Source: Succinimonas sp045124755 (GTDB lineage Bacteria; Pseudomonadota; Gammaproteobacteria; Enterobacterales; Succinivibrionaceae). Taken from it: 64,000 nt of DNA. The DNA is taken from the NCBI RefSeq assembly GCF_045124755.1, contig NZ_JBGVMK010000082.1. One strand, written 5' to 3'. The position numbers were made by a program, and so were the translations under genes. Below are positions 27,760 through 36,418 of this stretch, piece by piece; the stretch's first letter is position 1, and the number at the start of each line of letters is the position of its first letter. Below the pieces are notes generated by a model, which was given only the letters and a program-made list of their open reading frames with translations, ran no database searches and was not told where the DNA came from.

Positions 27760-28464
27760 TTACTCTTCACCATCGTGATGACAGCAGTGATGATGCTCAT
27801 GGTCTTCATCGTGTTCATGATCTTCTTCATGCTCATGATCATGGTGATGACAGCACTTATGCTCATGATCGTGCTCATGTTCCTCATCATCGTCATCATG
27901 ATGATGGCAGCAGCAATGGTCATCAGCGCCGTCGTCATCTTCATCATGATCGTGATGATGGTGGCAGCAGCAGTGATCATGTTCATCATGCTCGCAGTGT
28001 CCGTTTACATGAACATGGCCATGACTGATTTCGGATTCCGTGGCCTCACGAACATCGAGCACATCAACATGAAACTGCAGGGTAAGACCGGCCAGAGGAT
28101 GGTTGCCGTCAACCACAACGTCATCACCGGAAAGAGACTTAATGAATATGGGCTTCTGACCGGCATCGGTATCAGCAAGGAAGGAATCTCCCACATGGAT
28201 TTCCATATCGCCGAACATGGATCTGTCCACAGTCTGAACCAGAGCGGGATCTCTGAGTCCGTAAGCCTTTTCCGGAGCCACAGTCACATCAACTCTGTCT
28301 CCGGCCTCATGTCCTATCAATGCTTCTTCAAGACCGGGAATTATCGCCCCGTGGCCTATCAGCACCTGAAGAGTATCCTGATCATTGGTAGTATCAAGTA
28401 CTCTGTTATCCTCATCTGTAACAATATAATCAATAGAAACAACAGAATTCTTCTGAACCTTCAT
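27760..28464 (-). CDS. slyD: FKBP-type prolyl isomerase SlyD with extended His/Cys-rich tail
   Basis: 234 residues. The FKBP domain with its insert-in-flap region spans about residues 1-140 (KNSVVSIDYIVTDEDNRVLD, LIGHGAIIPGLEEALIGHEA, VDGNHPLAGLTLQFHVDVLD). Residues 148-234 are a metal-binding tail with 33 His and 11 Cys in 87 residues, including two CCCHHH clusters and acidic spacers. SlyD folds proteins and delivers nickel in [NiFe]-hydrogenase maturation. E. coli SlyD is 196 residues, with a tail of about 50, so this tail is much longer. Its DNA is a degenerate CAT/GAT-type repeat. GGAG lies 11 bases from the ATG. Confidence 0.95.
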   Translation of the reverse strand: MKVQKNSVVSIDYIVTDEDNRVLDTTNDQDTLQVLIGHGAIIPGLEEALIGHEAGDRVDVTVAPEKAYGLRDPALVQTVDRSMFGDMEIHVGDSFLADTDAGQKPIFIKSLSGDDVVVDGNHPLAGLTLQFHVDVLDVREATESEISHGHVHVNGHCEHDEHDHCCCHHHHDHDEDDDGADDHCCCHHHDDDDEEHEHDHEHKCCHHHDHEHEEDHEHDEDHEHHHCCHHDGEE

Positions 28465-28624
28465 AAAACTTCAAACTCCTTTAAGCAGCATCACCCTGCG
28501 ATTATATCATGCACCGGTCAATTACTCTCCAAAAAATGGAATCCGGCAGTTTAGCCCGCTTTACGCTATAATGAACGCAAATTTTGATCTGTATCAGATA
28601 ACGCTAACCAAGCCAATTCATTTC

Positions 28625-30556
28625 ATGCTTAACATCAACAACATCGAAATCATGCGGGGAACCAAGGTGCTGCTTTCCGAAGCCTCCGCATGTGTTTTCC
28701 CCAAACACCGCGCCGGTCTGGTGGGCCGGAACGGCTGCGGGAAATCAACCCTGTTTGCGCTCATCACCGGAGAACTCCAGCCGGACAAGGGAGAGATCTC
28801 CGTGCCTAAGGACTGGACTATCGCCACGGTAGCACAGGAAACGCCGGGACTTAACGAAACCGCCATTAACTACGTCCTTGACGGCGACCGACACTACCGG
28901 GACCTCGAAAAGGAGATCCAAAAAGCAACCGAGGCCAATGACGGCATGCGTCTTGCCGCCTTGCAGGAACAGTTTGAGGTGGCCGGCGGCTATACCATAA
29001 ACTCCCGAGCAGGAGCGCTCCTCCTTGGCCTCGGGTTTTCCGCTGAAGATTTCACAAGACCGGTACGGGATTTCTCCGGCGGCTGGCGCATGCGTCTTAA
29101 CCTTGCACAGGCTCTCCTCTGCCCCTCCGACCTCCTCCTTCTGGACGAACCCACAAACCATCTGGATCTTGATACGGTAATGTGGCTGGAGGACTGGCTC
29201 AAAGGCTATCATGGAACCCTTATTATCATCTCCCATGACCGGGATTTTCTGGACAACATCTGCACTGAAATTATCCATATGGATAATAAGAAGCTGGTCA
29301 CCTACGGCGGCAACTATTCGCAGTTTGAAACTGAGCGAGCCCAGAAAATCGCCCTGGAAACCGCCATGTATGAAAAGCAGCAAAAAAAGCTTAAGCATAT
29401 GCAAAGCTTTGTGGAAAAGTTCCGCTACAAAGCCACCAAGGCCAAACAGGCTCAAAGCCGCCTTAAAGCCATTGAGAAGATGGAAAAAATCGTAGTAGCT
29501 CAGGCAGATTCCCCGTTCTCATTCAGCTTTGCCCAAGGAGACACCCTGCCCGATACTCTGGTAAGAATGGAGCATGTGGAAGCCGGTTATGGGGAAACCG
29601 TTATTCTGAGCGATATCAAGCTTAATCTGCGTCCCGGCTCCCGCATCGGTCTTCTGGGAAGAAACGGCGTCGGAAAATCCACATTCATAAAAACTCTGGC
29701 CGGAGAAATCCCGCCCCTTTCCGGAACTCTCAGCATATCCAAGGGCGTTCAGATAGGCTACTTCGCCCAGCATCAGCTGGACTATCTGGATACCGAGGGC
29801 ACGCCGCTTTCTTTGTTAACCAGAATGGCTCCTGACAAAAAGGAGCTTGAACTCCGTTCATTTCTGGGCGGATTCGGCTTCAGCGGCGACAAGGCTTTGG
29901 AACAGGTTAAGAGCTTCTCCGGAGGTGAAAAATCCCGTTTGGCTCTGGCCCTCATTGTCTGGCAAAAGCCCAATCTGCTCCTTCTGGACGAGCCCACAAA
30001 CCATCTGGATCTCCAAATGAGAGAGGCCATAGTCATTGCGCTTTCGGATTTTGAGGGAGCACTAATCGTAGTATCCCATGACCGCCATCTCCTCAGAACC
30101 ACCACCGATGAGTTATATCTGGCCAGCGAAGGCCGGGTGCAGCCCTTTGACGGAGATCTTGACAGCTATCACCAGTATCTTACGGATCTGGATCGCCGCA
30201 AACACGAGGAGCTCCTCCGGGAAAAGGAACAGAAAACACAGGAGAAACCCCAGAACACCAGAACAAAATCCCGGGAACAAAAAAGACTGGAGGCAGAAAA
30301 GAGACAGAGTCTCCGTCCCCTGAAGCAGGATGTAGCCCGGCTGGAAAATGAGATGACGCTCCTTAATTCCGAAAAGGATGAAATTGAACAGGCTCTTTCA
30401 GACAACAGCATCTACGAGGACAGTCAGAAGGAGAATCTCAAGATCCTGCTGTTCCGGCAGGCTGAAAACCAAAAGAAACTGGAAGAAACGGAAATGGCCT
30501 GGCTTGATAAGAGTCAGGAACTGGAAAACAAGCAAAAAGAACTGGAGTTATCCTGA
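28625..30556 (+). CDS. yheS: ABC-F family ATPase, YheS-like
   Basis: 643 residues from ATG 28625. An in-frame ATG at 28571 overlaps a TATAAT box (28567-28572), so transcription probably begins after it; from 28625 the protein starts MLNINNIEIMRGTKVLL like YheS. Two ABC cassettes without membrane segments: Walker A GLVGRNGCGKST and GLLGRNGVGKST, signatures DFSGGWRMRLNLAQ and SFSGGEKSRLALAL, Walker B LLLLDEPTNHLDL twice, and a charged linker between them. A coiled-coil tail (about residues 530-643) follows. ABC-F proteins act on the ribosome; YheS itself has a proposed role in relieving translational stalling. The stop overlaps the rlmJ ATG (TGATG). Confidence 0.9.
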   Translation: MLNINNIEIMRGTKVLLSEASACVFPKHRAGLVGRNGCGKSTLFALITGELQPDKGEISVPKDWTIATVAQETPGLNETAINYVLDGDRHYRDLEKEIQKATEANDGMRLAALQEQFEVAGGYTINSRAGALLLGLGFSAEDFTRPVRDFSGGWRMRLNLAQALLCPSDLLLLDEPTNHLDLDTVMWLEDWLKGYHGTLIIISHDRDFLDNICTEIIHMDNKKLVTYGGNYSQFETERAQKIALETAMYEKQQKKLKHMQSFVEKFRYKATKAKQAQSRLKAIEKMEKIVVAQADSPFSFSFAQGDTLPDTLVRMEHVEAGYGETVILSDIKLNLRPGSRIGLLGRNGVGKSTFIKTLAGEIPPLSGTLSISKGVQIGYFAQHQLDYLDTEGTPLSLLTRMAPDKKELELRSFLGGFGFSGDKALEQVKSFSGGEKSRLALALIVWQKPNLLLLDEPTNHLDLQMREAIVIALSDFEGALIVVSHDRHLLRTTTDELYLASEGRVQPFDGDLDSYHQYLTDLDRRKHEELLREKEQKTQEKPQNTRTKSREQKRLEAEKRQSLRPLKQDVARLENEMTLLNSEKDEIEQALSDNSIYEDSQKENLKILLFRQAENQKKLEETEMAWLDKSQELENKQKELELS

Positions 30557-31410
30557 TGCTCAGCTATCGCCACGGCTTTCATGCCGGAAATCATGCAGAT
30601 GTCCTGAAACATATAGTGCTCTGCCTCATCCTAAGAAGTCTCAAAAAAAAGGATAAGCCTTTCTGCTACATAGATACTCATGCCGGTGCCGGAGGATACT
30701 CTTTGGACAGCGATTTCAGCAATAAAACCGGAGAGTACCATACCGGCATCGAAAAGGTTATAAACAACACCATACTGAAGAAACTGGTTCCGGAATATTT
30801 TGAGGTGCTGGATAAGCTGAACCACGAAGAAAAGGCCCTCAGGTATTACCCGGGATCTCCTTATATCGCAGCATCGTTAATGCGGGAACAGGACAGTCTG
30901 GATCTTCTGGAACTCCATCCCAGTGACTACGAGAATCTCAAATACAATATGCATTTTGCCAGAAATGCCCACGTGCACCACCGCGATGCCAGGGAAGGAC
31001 TCAATGCGCTCCTGCCTCCGAAAATCAAAAGAGGCCTTATTCTGATTGATCCCTCATATGAACTGGAATCAGATTACTATGACACCATAAAAATGGTAAA
31101 AAACGCCTGGGCAAAATTCCCCACCGGTGTTTACGCCATATGGTATCCGATTCTGGGAAAAGCCATCGATGAAAGCTGGAACTTCACCAGAAGTCTTGGA
31201 AAGGCCGGAGCTCCCGGAACATTAAAGGCAGAGCTAACCGTTAAGGAAGCCGATCTCCTCCGGGGCATGCACGGATCCGGCATGGTAATCCTGAATGCTC
31301 CCTGGGGGCTTGATCAAGAACTAAACGAAGTGCTGCCAGTGCTTACCGAGGGACTCAGGCAAAATGATAACGCCAAGTATACGATGAACTGGCTTAGTGA
31401 ACCGAAGTAA
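30556..31410 (+). CDS. rlmJ: 23S rRNA (adenine2030-N6)-methyltransferase
   Basis: 284 residues (E. coli RlmJ 280). It starts LSYRHGFHAGNHADVLKH, the RlmJ signature, with YIDTHAGAGGYSL (SAM-binding motif I, about residue 38) and LILIDPSYELESDYY (motif IV, DPSY about residue 164). ILNAPWGLDQEL lies near the end. It methylates A2030 of 23S rRNA. The gene overlaps the ABC-F gene by one base (TGATG), which suggests translational coupling of two ribosome-related products. A shared hairpin at 31441-31477 follows. Confidence 0.95.
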   Translation: MLSYRHGFHAGNHADVLKHIVLCLILRSLKKKDKPFCYIDTHAGAGGYSLDSDFSNKTGEYHTGIEKVINNTILKKLVPEYFEVLDKLNHEEKALRYYPGSPYIAASLMREQDSLDLLELHPSDYENLKYNMHFARNAHVHHRDAREGLNALLPPKIKRGLILIDPSYELESDYYDTIKMVKNAWAKFPTGVYAIWYPILGKAIDESWNFTRSLGKAGAPGTLKAELTVKEADLLRGMHGSGMVILNAPWGLDQELNEVLPVLTEGLRQNDNAKYTMNWLSEPK

Positions 31411-31440
31411 ATCCCGCTTTTGACAGAAATGGCATAAGCG

Positions 31441-31477
31441 AAAAACAAAAAGCCCGGAGAAATAATGCTTCCGGGCC
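31441..31477 (-). terminator. terminator of the minor pilin operon
   Basis: GCCCGGA (31452-31458) and TCCGGGC (31470-31476) form a perfect 7-bp stem. On the minus strand it is followed by TTTTTGTTTTT. It lies just beyond the pilE stop and converges with rlmJ, which may also use the stem although the plus-strand side lacks a T-tract. Confidence 0.82.
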
Positions 31478-31503
31478 TGAAGAGCCTCTAATTCAGCAAA
31501 ACA

Positions 31504-31962
31504 CTATCTCCAGCACCTTCCGGGATCAGGATTTAGCACATTAATCGAAGTACTTCCAGCACCAGCGGAAAATCTCAGTCCATTACTGTTAATGCCTAAG
31601 ACCTGACATGCAGAATTATCACGAGCCTGACTCCCCTGAGTAGTCAGCGCCAAAGTGTAAGTATTGACATCAATAACTGTATTTGCATGAGCAGTATAAT
31701 ACCTGCCGACATCACTTCCCAAAGCTCCATTGAGATCTTGGAGAGCATTTCCTGATGTTCCCAGACAATTAACATAGGTCTGGTTCATCGATCTGCAGTT
31801 CTCCATAATATTGGTCAGCTTAGCAAGTTCCTGCTTAGCATCGGCACGCCTTGCCTCTACTATGTAATTACCGTAAGCCGGAACCGCCACTGCCGCAAGA
31901 ACACCCACTATCACTATAGCAATCAAAAGCTCAATAAGAGTAAAACCTCTTTTAGAATTCAT
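31504..31962 (-). CDS. pilE: type IV pilin-like protein (PilE-type)
   Basis: 152 residues from ATG 31962, preceded by AGAGG at 6 bases; an upstream in-frame ATG at 31986 overlaps pilX and lengthens the leader without a ribosome site. A five-residue prepilin leader MNSKRG precedes FTLIELLIAIVIVGVLAAVA, with Glu5 of the mature protein; prepilin peptidase would cut after Gly6. A C-terminal Cys pair (SACQVL and GRCWR) suits the disulfide loop of pilins. It closes the fimT-pilV-pilW-pilX-pilE operon, the place of the minor pilin PilE in Pseudomonas, so a minor rather than the major pilin is likely. A terminator follows at once. Confidence 0.88.
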   Translation of the reverse strand: MNSKRGFTLIELLIAIVIVGVLAAVAVPAYGNYIVEARRADAKQELAKLTNIMENCRSMNQTYVNCLGTSGNALQDLNGALGSDVGRYYTAHANTVIDVNTYTLALTTQGSQARDNSACQVLGINSNGLRFSAGAGSTSINVLNPDPGRCWR

Positions 31963-31982
31963 AAAGCACCTCTGCTGAAATA

Positions 31983-32651
31983 TCACTGAACACCCAGAAT
32001 TCCAAAATTGGTCTGAACAATCGACTGAGAACTGCCGGCCTGAGGGGTTCCGGACTGAGCGCCCTCGGCATCCGATCCTCTGGATGTAATTCTATAAAAC
32101 TGGTAACCGATTTTAGCGGCGCTGCCTCCGGCATTAGTAGAAGCAAACCCCCTCTTTTCAATTCTTACAATTGTTCTGCCGTTATCAATACTGACGCAGT
32201 TTACGCAGAGGCCATCTTCAGTGTTCCAGCCATTATTGTCACGATACCAAAAATCACCGTTGGCATAATCAAGGTATGTGCTGCTGTACTCATCCATGGG
32301 TCTGTCAACGCCGTTAAAAAGAGTGGTTTTCAAAACATTCATCACATTGGCATCTACAGTCTTTCCCTTAATGTTCCAGCCCGTGGTGGACACCGGCTGA
32401 TGCACGCTGGAAGCTTCTTTCAAATAGACGGACTTATTTTCATCATCAGCGACCTGATTCAGAAAAGATATCACCCTGTTAACTCCGGAAATGGCCTGCA
32501 AATCGCTGACTACGCTTTCATAAGAAAGATTCGCCGCCTTCTGAGATCTGAAAGCAAGACCGGCCAAAGACACTGCAATAAGACCGATAATCACAGTTAT
32601 CATAAGAGCAACTATCAGGGCTACACCAGATTGTTTCCGCATATCTTTCAT
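31983..32651 (-). CDS. pilX: PilX-type minor pilin / pilus assembly protein
   Basis: 222 residues. The N-terminus KDMRKQSGVALIVALMITVIIGLIAVSLAG is a PilX-type class III signal, where the mature protein begins VALIVALM instead of FTLIE. SQKAANLSYESVVSDLQAI is the N-terminal amphipathic helix region. PilX primes pilus assembly with the other minor pilins. It lies 6 bases downstream of pilW and 20 bases upstream of pilE. In Pseudomonas pilY1 would separate pilX from pilE; there is no room for it here. Confidence 0.8.
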   Translation of the reverse strand: MKDMRKQSGVALIVALMITVIIGLIAVSLAGLAFRSQKAANLSYESVVSDLQAISGVNRVISFLNQVADDENKSVYLKEASSVHQPVSTTGWNIKGKTVDANVMNVLKTTLFNGVDRPMDEYSSTYLDYANGDFWYRDNNGWNTEDGLCVNCVSIDNGRTIVRIEKRGFASTNAGGSAAKIGYQFYRITSRGSDAEGAQSGTPQAGSSQSIVQTNFGILGVQ

Positions 32652-32657
32652 CTCCTC

Positions 32658-33587
32658 TTATAACTTGTTAATTATCTGAACATTGCCATTCACAATTCGG
32701 TGAACACGGTTATCGCTGTCGTTAACATTTCTTGCCTTGGCATCGGCATCAGTAGGCACCTGATAAACAACAGTACTGTCATCAGGGAACAGAGTATACG
32801 CCGGTGTCTGTTTTACCATCTTCTGACCGGACGGAACCGCCAGAACCAAAGCATACCTTATAAGATTAATCTGAGGCCACGTCGGAAGAGAACTGGAATC
32901 GCCACTCACCGCAGAAATTATGGCATCATCTTTCAAGCCGTTGTTGCCAACCCTGTAAAACGAGCTTTTCGCTCCTGCCTGACCAACGGATCCGCCGACA
33001 CTAGTGCCCACCTGAATACGCATATGAGCGACGTTAGGATCAACAACAACATTCTGACCTGAATCATTATGACTGAGATCGCGCTGATGGCAGATAAGAC
33101 CGTTACTTCTCACATAAAAAATGAGTTCCATCTCCTGATTATTTGAAACCGGCTGCCCCATGCAATCAAAAATATAACCATCTGCATCGCTTCCAACCCC
33201 GGTACTCACATTATCAGCCACGGATGAACCGTAAAACCTAATCTTAATCATATCAGATCCGTTAGCTTGCGTACTCGTATCCCGTTGCACCGCTACTACC
33301 TGATCCTCGGCCCAGCCATTAAAAAGGCCATTTCCGACATTGGTTGCCATGAAATGGGGATCTTGCATTACCCGAAGATAATTTACATAGCCTGTCTGAA
33401 AAAGAAGGGCGTTGAAGGTAACATCAATTCTGCGGGACGAAGATCCGGCAACAGCGTTTCCCTTGGAAAAACCAAAATTGACCACACTGGAGGTCATAAG
33501 AGAATACAGTCCGCCAACAATTATGGAGGCAACCAAAATACTGACCATGAGCTCTATAAGATTAAAGCCCTTGTTTCTGATTATCAT
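32658..33587 (-). CDS. pilW: PilW-type minor pilin
   Basis: 309 residues. Leader MIIRNKG, then FNLIELMVSILVASIIVGGL, the class III signal with Glu5, followed by a large C-terminal domain of about 270 residues as is usual for PilW. Near the middle DSDNR-like and QVGTS segments are not diagnostic. Its start overlaps the pilV stop by 4 bases (ATGA). PilW works with PilV and PilX in the tip-priming complex. Assignment rests on length, order and signal, since the globular part is poorly conserved. Confidence 0.83.
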   Translation of the reverse strand: MIIRNKGFNLIELMVSILVASIIVGGLYSLMTSSVVNFGFSKGNAVAGSSSRRIDVTFNALLFQTGYVNYLRVMQDPHFMATNVGNGLFNGWAEDQVVAVQRDTSTQANGSDMIKIRFYGSSVADNVSTGVGSDADGYIFDCMGQPVSNNQEMELIFYVRSNGLICHQRDLSHNDSGQNVVVDPNVAHMRIQVGTSVGGSVGQAGAKSSFYRVGNNGLKDDAIISAVSGDSSSLPTWPQINLIRYALVLAVPSGQKMVKQTPAYTLFPDDSTVVYQVPTDADAKARNVNDSDNRVHRIVNGNVQIINKL

Positions 33588-34231
33588 AAACTCAACCCCA
33601 CATTGTTACATACTATGTTGTTATTGGCTCTGAGATTTTGCAGCTCTTTCAAAGCATCTGCATCGATGTCGCCGAAAGGACAATGCTCTTCCAGAGAAAC
33701 GGCCGTATCGCGGACATCACTCTGAGCCTCCATTGCCGCTCTGGTTCTCCCCTCCGGAATCGGCTGATAAGCCAAAGCAACTTCCGCATCGTAAGTAGTA
33801 AGACCATTGATGCCGCCGACATTCACATTTCTGGTGATCTGCACGGCAAAATCAATCTGAGGAAGATTATTCCTAGTGCGATTAATATCATTTCTGTTGC
33901 GAATATACTGATCGCAGAGCGTATTAAAAGTCCTCTCAAAAGCCTGTGCGGGAGCTCCGGTACCGAAAACACCATTGCCGCTGATATTACCGCAGGTAAG
34001 GGTTATCGTATTACCGCTACCCCAATTAAACGTTGCTATCGATGCCCTGCTGCTCTCTATAAAGCGAACGTAGGCATTAAGAGCGTCACTGCTGGACTGT
34101 TTAGATGCCGTGGCATTCAAGCTTCTGGAACTGAAGGTCTGCAAGGCAGCAAAACCGAGCATGGCAATGGCCACCACCAGCATGGAAACCAAGAGCTCAA
34201 TTAACGTAAAACCTTTGCATCTGATTTTCAT
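33584..34231 (-). CDS. pilV: PilV-type minor pilin
   Basis: 215 residues. Leader MKIRCKG and FTLIELLVSMLVVAIAMLGFA form a canonical type IV prepilin signal with Glu5; MLGFAALQ is typical of PilV. The globular part has a few Cys residues (LTCGNISG, EEHCPFGD). It is the second gene of the operon, 11 bases downstream of fimT and overlapping pilW by 4 bases. Role: minor pilin of the initiation complex. Confidence 0.85.
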   Translation of the reverse strand: MKIRCKGFTLIELLVSMLVVAIAMLGFAALQTFSSRSLNATASKQSSSDALNAYVRFIESSRASIATFNWGSGNTITLTCGNISGNGVFGTGAPAQAFERTFNTLCDQYIRNRNDINRTRNNLPQIDFAVQITRNVNVGGINGLTTYDAEVALAYQPIPEGRTRAAMEAQSDVRDTAVSLEEHCPFGDIDADALKELQNLRANNNIVCNNVGLSL

Positions 34232-34242
34232 ACTATTCTTCC

Positions 34243-34863
34243 CTAATTATTGTAACACGCAGTAGGAGGGGTTGCCTGACCGTAAAGATCCTTATTATCG
34301 GCAGTCATATTTCCCGTGGTCGAAAAAGTCATTTCCCTCCGGTAATAATCCTTGTTGTTTCTGCCACAAACTGTTACCACCACTTCACCGTTACCGGCAA
34401 TAAAACGGTTATCAGCAGAAGCAGTCCCCGACATACCATTAGGAAGAAAAAGAACTGAAGCAGCTCCACCGAAATCCATGGTGCTCCGCTGAGATCCGGC
34501 CACCTCACCCAGTATTTCATCACTATTAGAAAGAGTACCGTTCATATCGACATCCACAAAATAGACTATACTCAGCCAGCGGTTTCCACTGAACATCCGC
34601 GGCATCATTACAACAGGACGTCCCCGGGATACTGCCGCCTGCCTAGACTGTTCGAATGCACTTTCCACTGCAGCAGCAGTTGCATTTGTATCATTGGAAA
34701 CAGCCCAATCCCGCATCATTGAGGTGGCAATGGTAGTAAGAATACCAATGAGAACTATCGTTATCAGAAGTTCCACCATGGTAAATCCGCGTGATCGCAA
34801 ACGATAACCGGCAAATCCCTTTTGCTTGCGAGTATAAAGCATAACCTTCCCTGGTTCAGCCAT
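34243..34863 (-). CDS. fimT: FimT/FimU-type minor pilin (GspH-like)
   Basis: 206 residues from ATG 34863, which has a strong ribosome site (GGGGAG, 7 bases before); an in-frame ATG at 34908 has none. The class III signal is RGFTMVELLITIVLIGILTT with the GspH/FimT pattern, and EQSRQAAVSRGRPVVMM is the GspH-domain alpha-helix region. The leader before the cleavage Gly is about 26 residues long and contains internal Met codons, longer than the usual 5-15, so the true start could be further in. First gene of the operon, preceded by AT-rich DNA with inverted repeats. Confidence 0.84.
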   Translation of the reverse strand: MAEPGKVMLYTRKQKGFAGYRLRSRGFTMVELLITIVLIGILTTIATSMMRDWAVSNDTNATAAAVESAFEQSRQAAVSRGRPVVMMPRMFSGNRWLSIVYFVDVDMNGTLSNSDEILGEVAGSQRSTMDFGGAASVLFLPNGMSGTASADNRFIAGNGEVVVTVCGRNNKDYYRREMTFSTTGNMTADNKDLYGQATPPTACYNN

Positions 34864-34951
34864 AAAAAACTCCCCTAAATGCAACTCTGCACTGCTTAAA
34901 AACTGCATAACTGATGTATTCTATAAAAGAAAAAAAAACAATGTTACATCG

Positions 34952-34971
34952 GTATCTCTTATTTGAGATAC
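34952..34971. repeat. inverted repeat upstream of fimT
   Basis: GTATCTC and GAGATAC are perfect 7-base arms around TTATTT, about 90 bases upstream of the fimT ATG. No T-tract follows directly on either strand, so an operator or leader hairpin is possible. Confidence 0.5.
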
Positions 34972-35071
34972 AGATACAAAAAAATAAACATAAACTAACG
35001 TTTTGTTCACATTTCATGATGGTTTCCCGGCAAAATCTCCTAGGAATCCATCCTGAAAAGCCACCCTGTCA

Positions 35072-35129
35072 CCTGTTTTTAGACCGAGCATCGCAAGGCA
35101 GTTTCAAAAATGAAACTCCCAAAAACAGG
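35072..35129 (-). repeat. nested inverted repeat between the acyltransferase and fimT
   Basis: CCTGTTTTT (35072-35080) pairs with AAAAACAGG (35121-35129), and inside it AGTTTC (35100-35105) pairs with GAAACT (35112-35117). It lies just past the acyltransferase stop, on whose strand the outer arm is T-rich, so it may end that transcript. Confidence 0.5.
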
Positions 35130-35155
35130 CTTCCGTTATTCCATCACACCGTCCA

Positions 35156-36418
35156 TTACTCTGCCTTTGCGCCATCTCCGCCGTTTTCAGCCAAAACGCA
35201 CTTCTCGTGGTTGAAGTAGGGAGCTCCGTACATCTTCATCATGTAGGGGCGCAGTTCTTCAGGAGCACAGTTAATTCTTTCCATAAACTTTGACTTCTCC
35301 TCCGGGCTTACCTTTTCATCATGTCCGGCCGCCACCAAAACAGAAGGAAACAGCTTATAGTGGCTATAGATGAAGGTATCGATAGCCCGGGACAGTGCGG
35401 AAGCATCGGCATACTCGCCGGTAAGAGGCTCTCCGGCACTAACATGAACCCGGCCTTTATATCCTTTAATACCGCCCACAATGCTGTCAATATCCTCAAA
35501 TTCGGACTTGGTGTAATTACCGGTCTGGGACTTCTCATAAAGCTCCCGGGCCTTCATCACATCACCGGGATCAAATTCATAAGAAATGGACACCGGGACT
35601 ATGTTCAGGGTTTTTATATACTCCGGAAAGGACATGCCGAGTTTCTTTCCGAACATGTAGAACATTTTCAGGATGGCATCCTCTGTGGCATCATTGCCGT
35701 CCTTGGCCCTCCCCTCCCTCTGGGCAATCCAAACATTGTGATTCTCCCGAATGGCAGCTCCGATGTAGGCGCTAAGCTCAGAAAAAGCCTTTATCTTGTC
35801 CTTGACGGAGGTCAGGGAACGCTTAACTATGAAGCTTTTGTTTAACTTCATAAGATCCGTGGCCACCGGCATTCTGAGGAGATTATCGCCGATGGCAATT
35901 TTTACCGTATCCAGATTGTTGTAGTGACAGCACATGTCAATAAACGCCGGATCCAGAGAAATATCACGATGATTGGAGATAAAAAGATACCCTTTCTTCG
36001 GATCCAGTTTATCAAAACCCTCATAAGTAAAACCATCGGTGGAATTTTTAATGACGCCTTCCATAAACTGAGCCACGTATTCCTGACAGTCTCTGATAGT
36101 AGCAACTTTGGAAAACTTTTTTCTGATGACGTATCTGATAACAGGCTTAAGCGCTGCGTGCATGAATTTCGGGAGAGACGGAAACATGTTTCTGGCAATG
36201 CCGCTCAGAAGGGAACTATCGTTAACTACTCTTTTAACCACCTCGGGAACCTCATCATCCCGGTAATGACGGATATCATCAAACATCGGATCATCGGTGG
36301 ATATTTCCGCTGCCGGCCGAGAAGCCGAGGCAGCAGAGGCCTTTCCGGCAGATTCATTAGCCGGAGCTTTATTTGCGGGGGTTTCTGTTTCAGGATGTTC
36401 CTGGCTGGCAGTATTCAT
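35156..36418 (-). CDS. 1-acylglycerol-3-phosphate acyltransferase-like protein (PlsC superfamily)
   Basis: 420 residues. The acyltransferase block I is FISNHRDISLDPAF (H-x4-D, about residue 150) and a later block is IAQREGRAKDG (about residue 215, equivalent to the EGTR/EGGR block). The protein is larger than PlsC (about 245) and has an Ala/Pro-rich N-terminal tail (about 40 residues, low complexity) and a C-terminal region after residue 310 without a recognised domain. Such proteins acylate glycerophospholipid or related acceptors at the membrane; the real substrate is unknown. Single gene between crp (divergent) and the pilin operon. Confidence 0.75.
   Translation of the reverse strand: MNTASQEHPETETPANKAPANESAGKASAASASRPAAEISTDDPMFDDIRHYRDDEVPEVVKRVVNDSSLLSGIARNMFPSLPKFMHAALKPVIRYVIRKKFSKVATIRDCQEYVAQFMEGVIKNSTDGFTYEGFDKLDPKKGYLFISNHRDISLDPAFIDMCCHYNNLDTVKIAIGDNLLRMPVATDLMKLNKSFIVKRSLTSVKDKIKAFSELSAYIGAAIRENHNVWIAQREGRAKDGNDATEDAILKMFYMFGKKLGMSFPEYIKTLNIVPVSISYEFDPGDVMKARELYEKSQTGNYTKSEFEDIDSIVGGIKGYKGRVHVSAGEPLTGEYADASALSRAIDTFIYSHYKLFPSVLVAAGHDEKVSPEEKSKFMERINCAPEELRPYMMKMYGAPYFNHEKCVLAENGGDGAKAE

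Noticed and set aside
27748..28554. Long plus-strand open frame rich in Met, Ile and Val
   Set aside because: It is the antisense of the His/Asp-rich SlyD tail (CAT/GAT codons read as ATG/ATC). The slyD frame is clearly the real gene.
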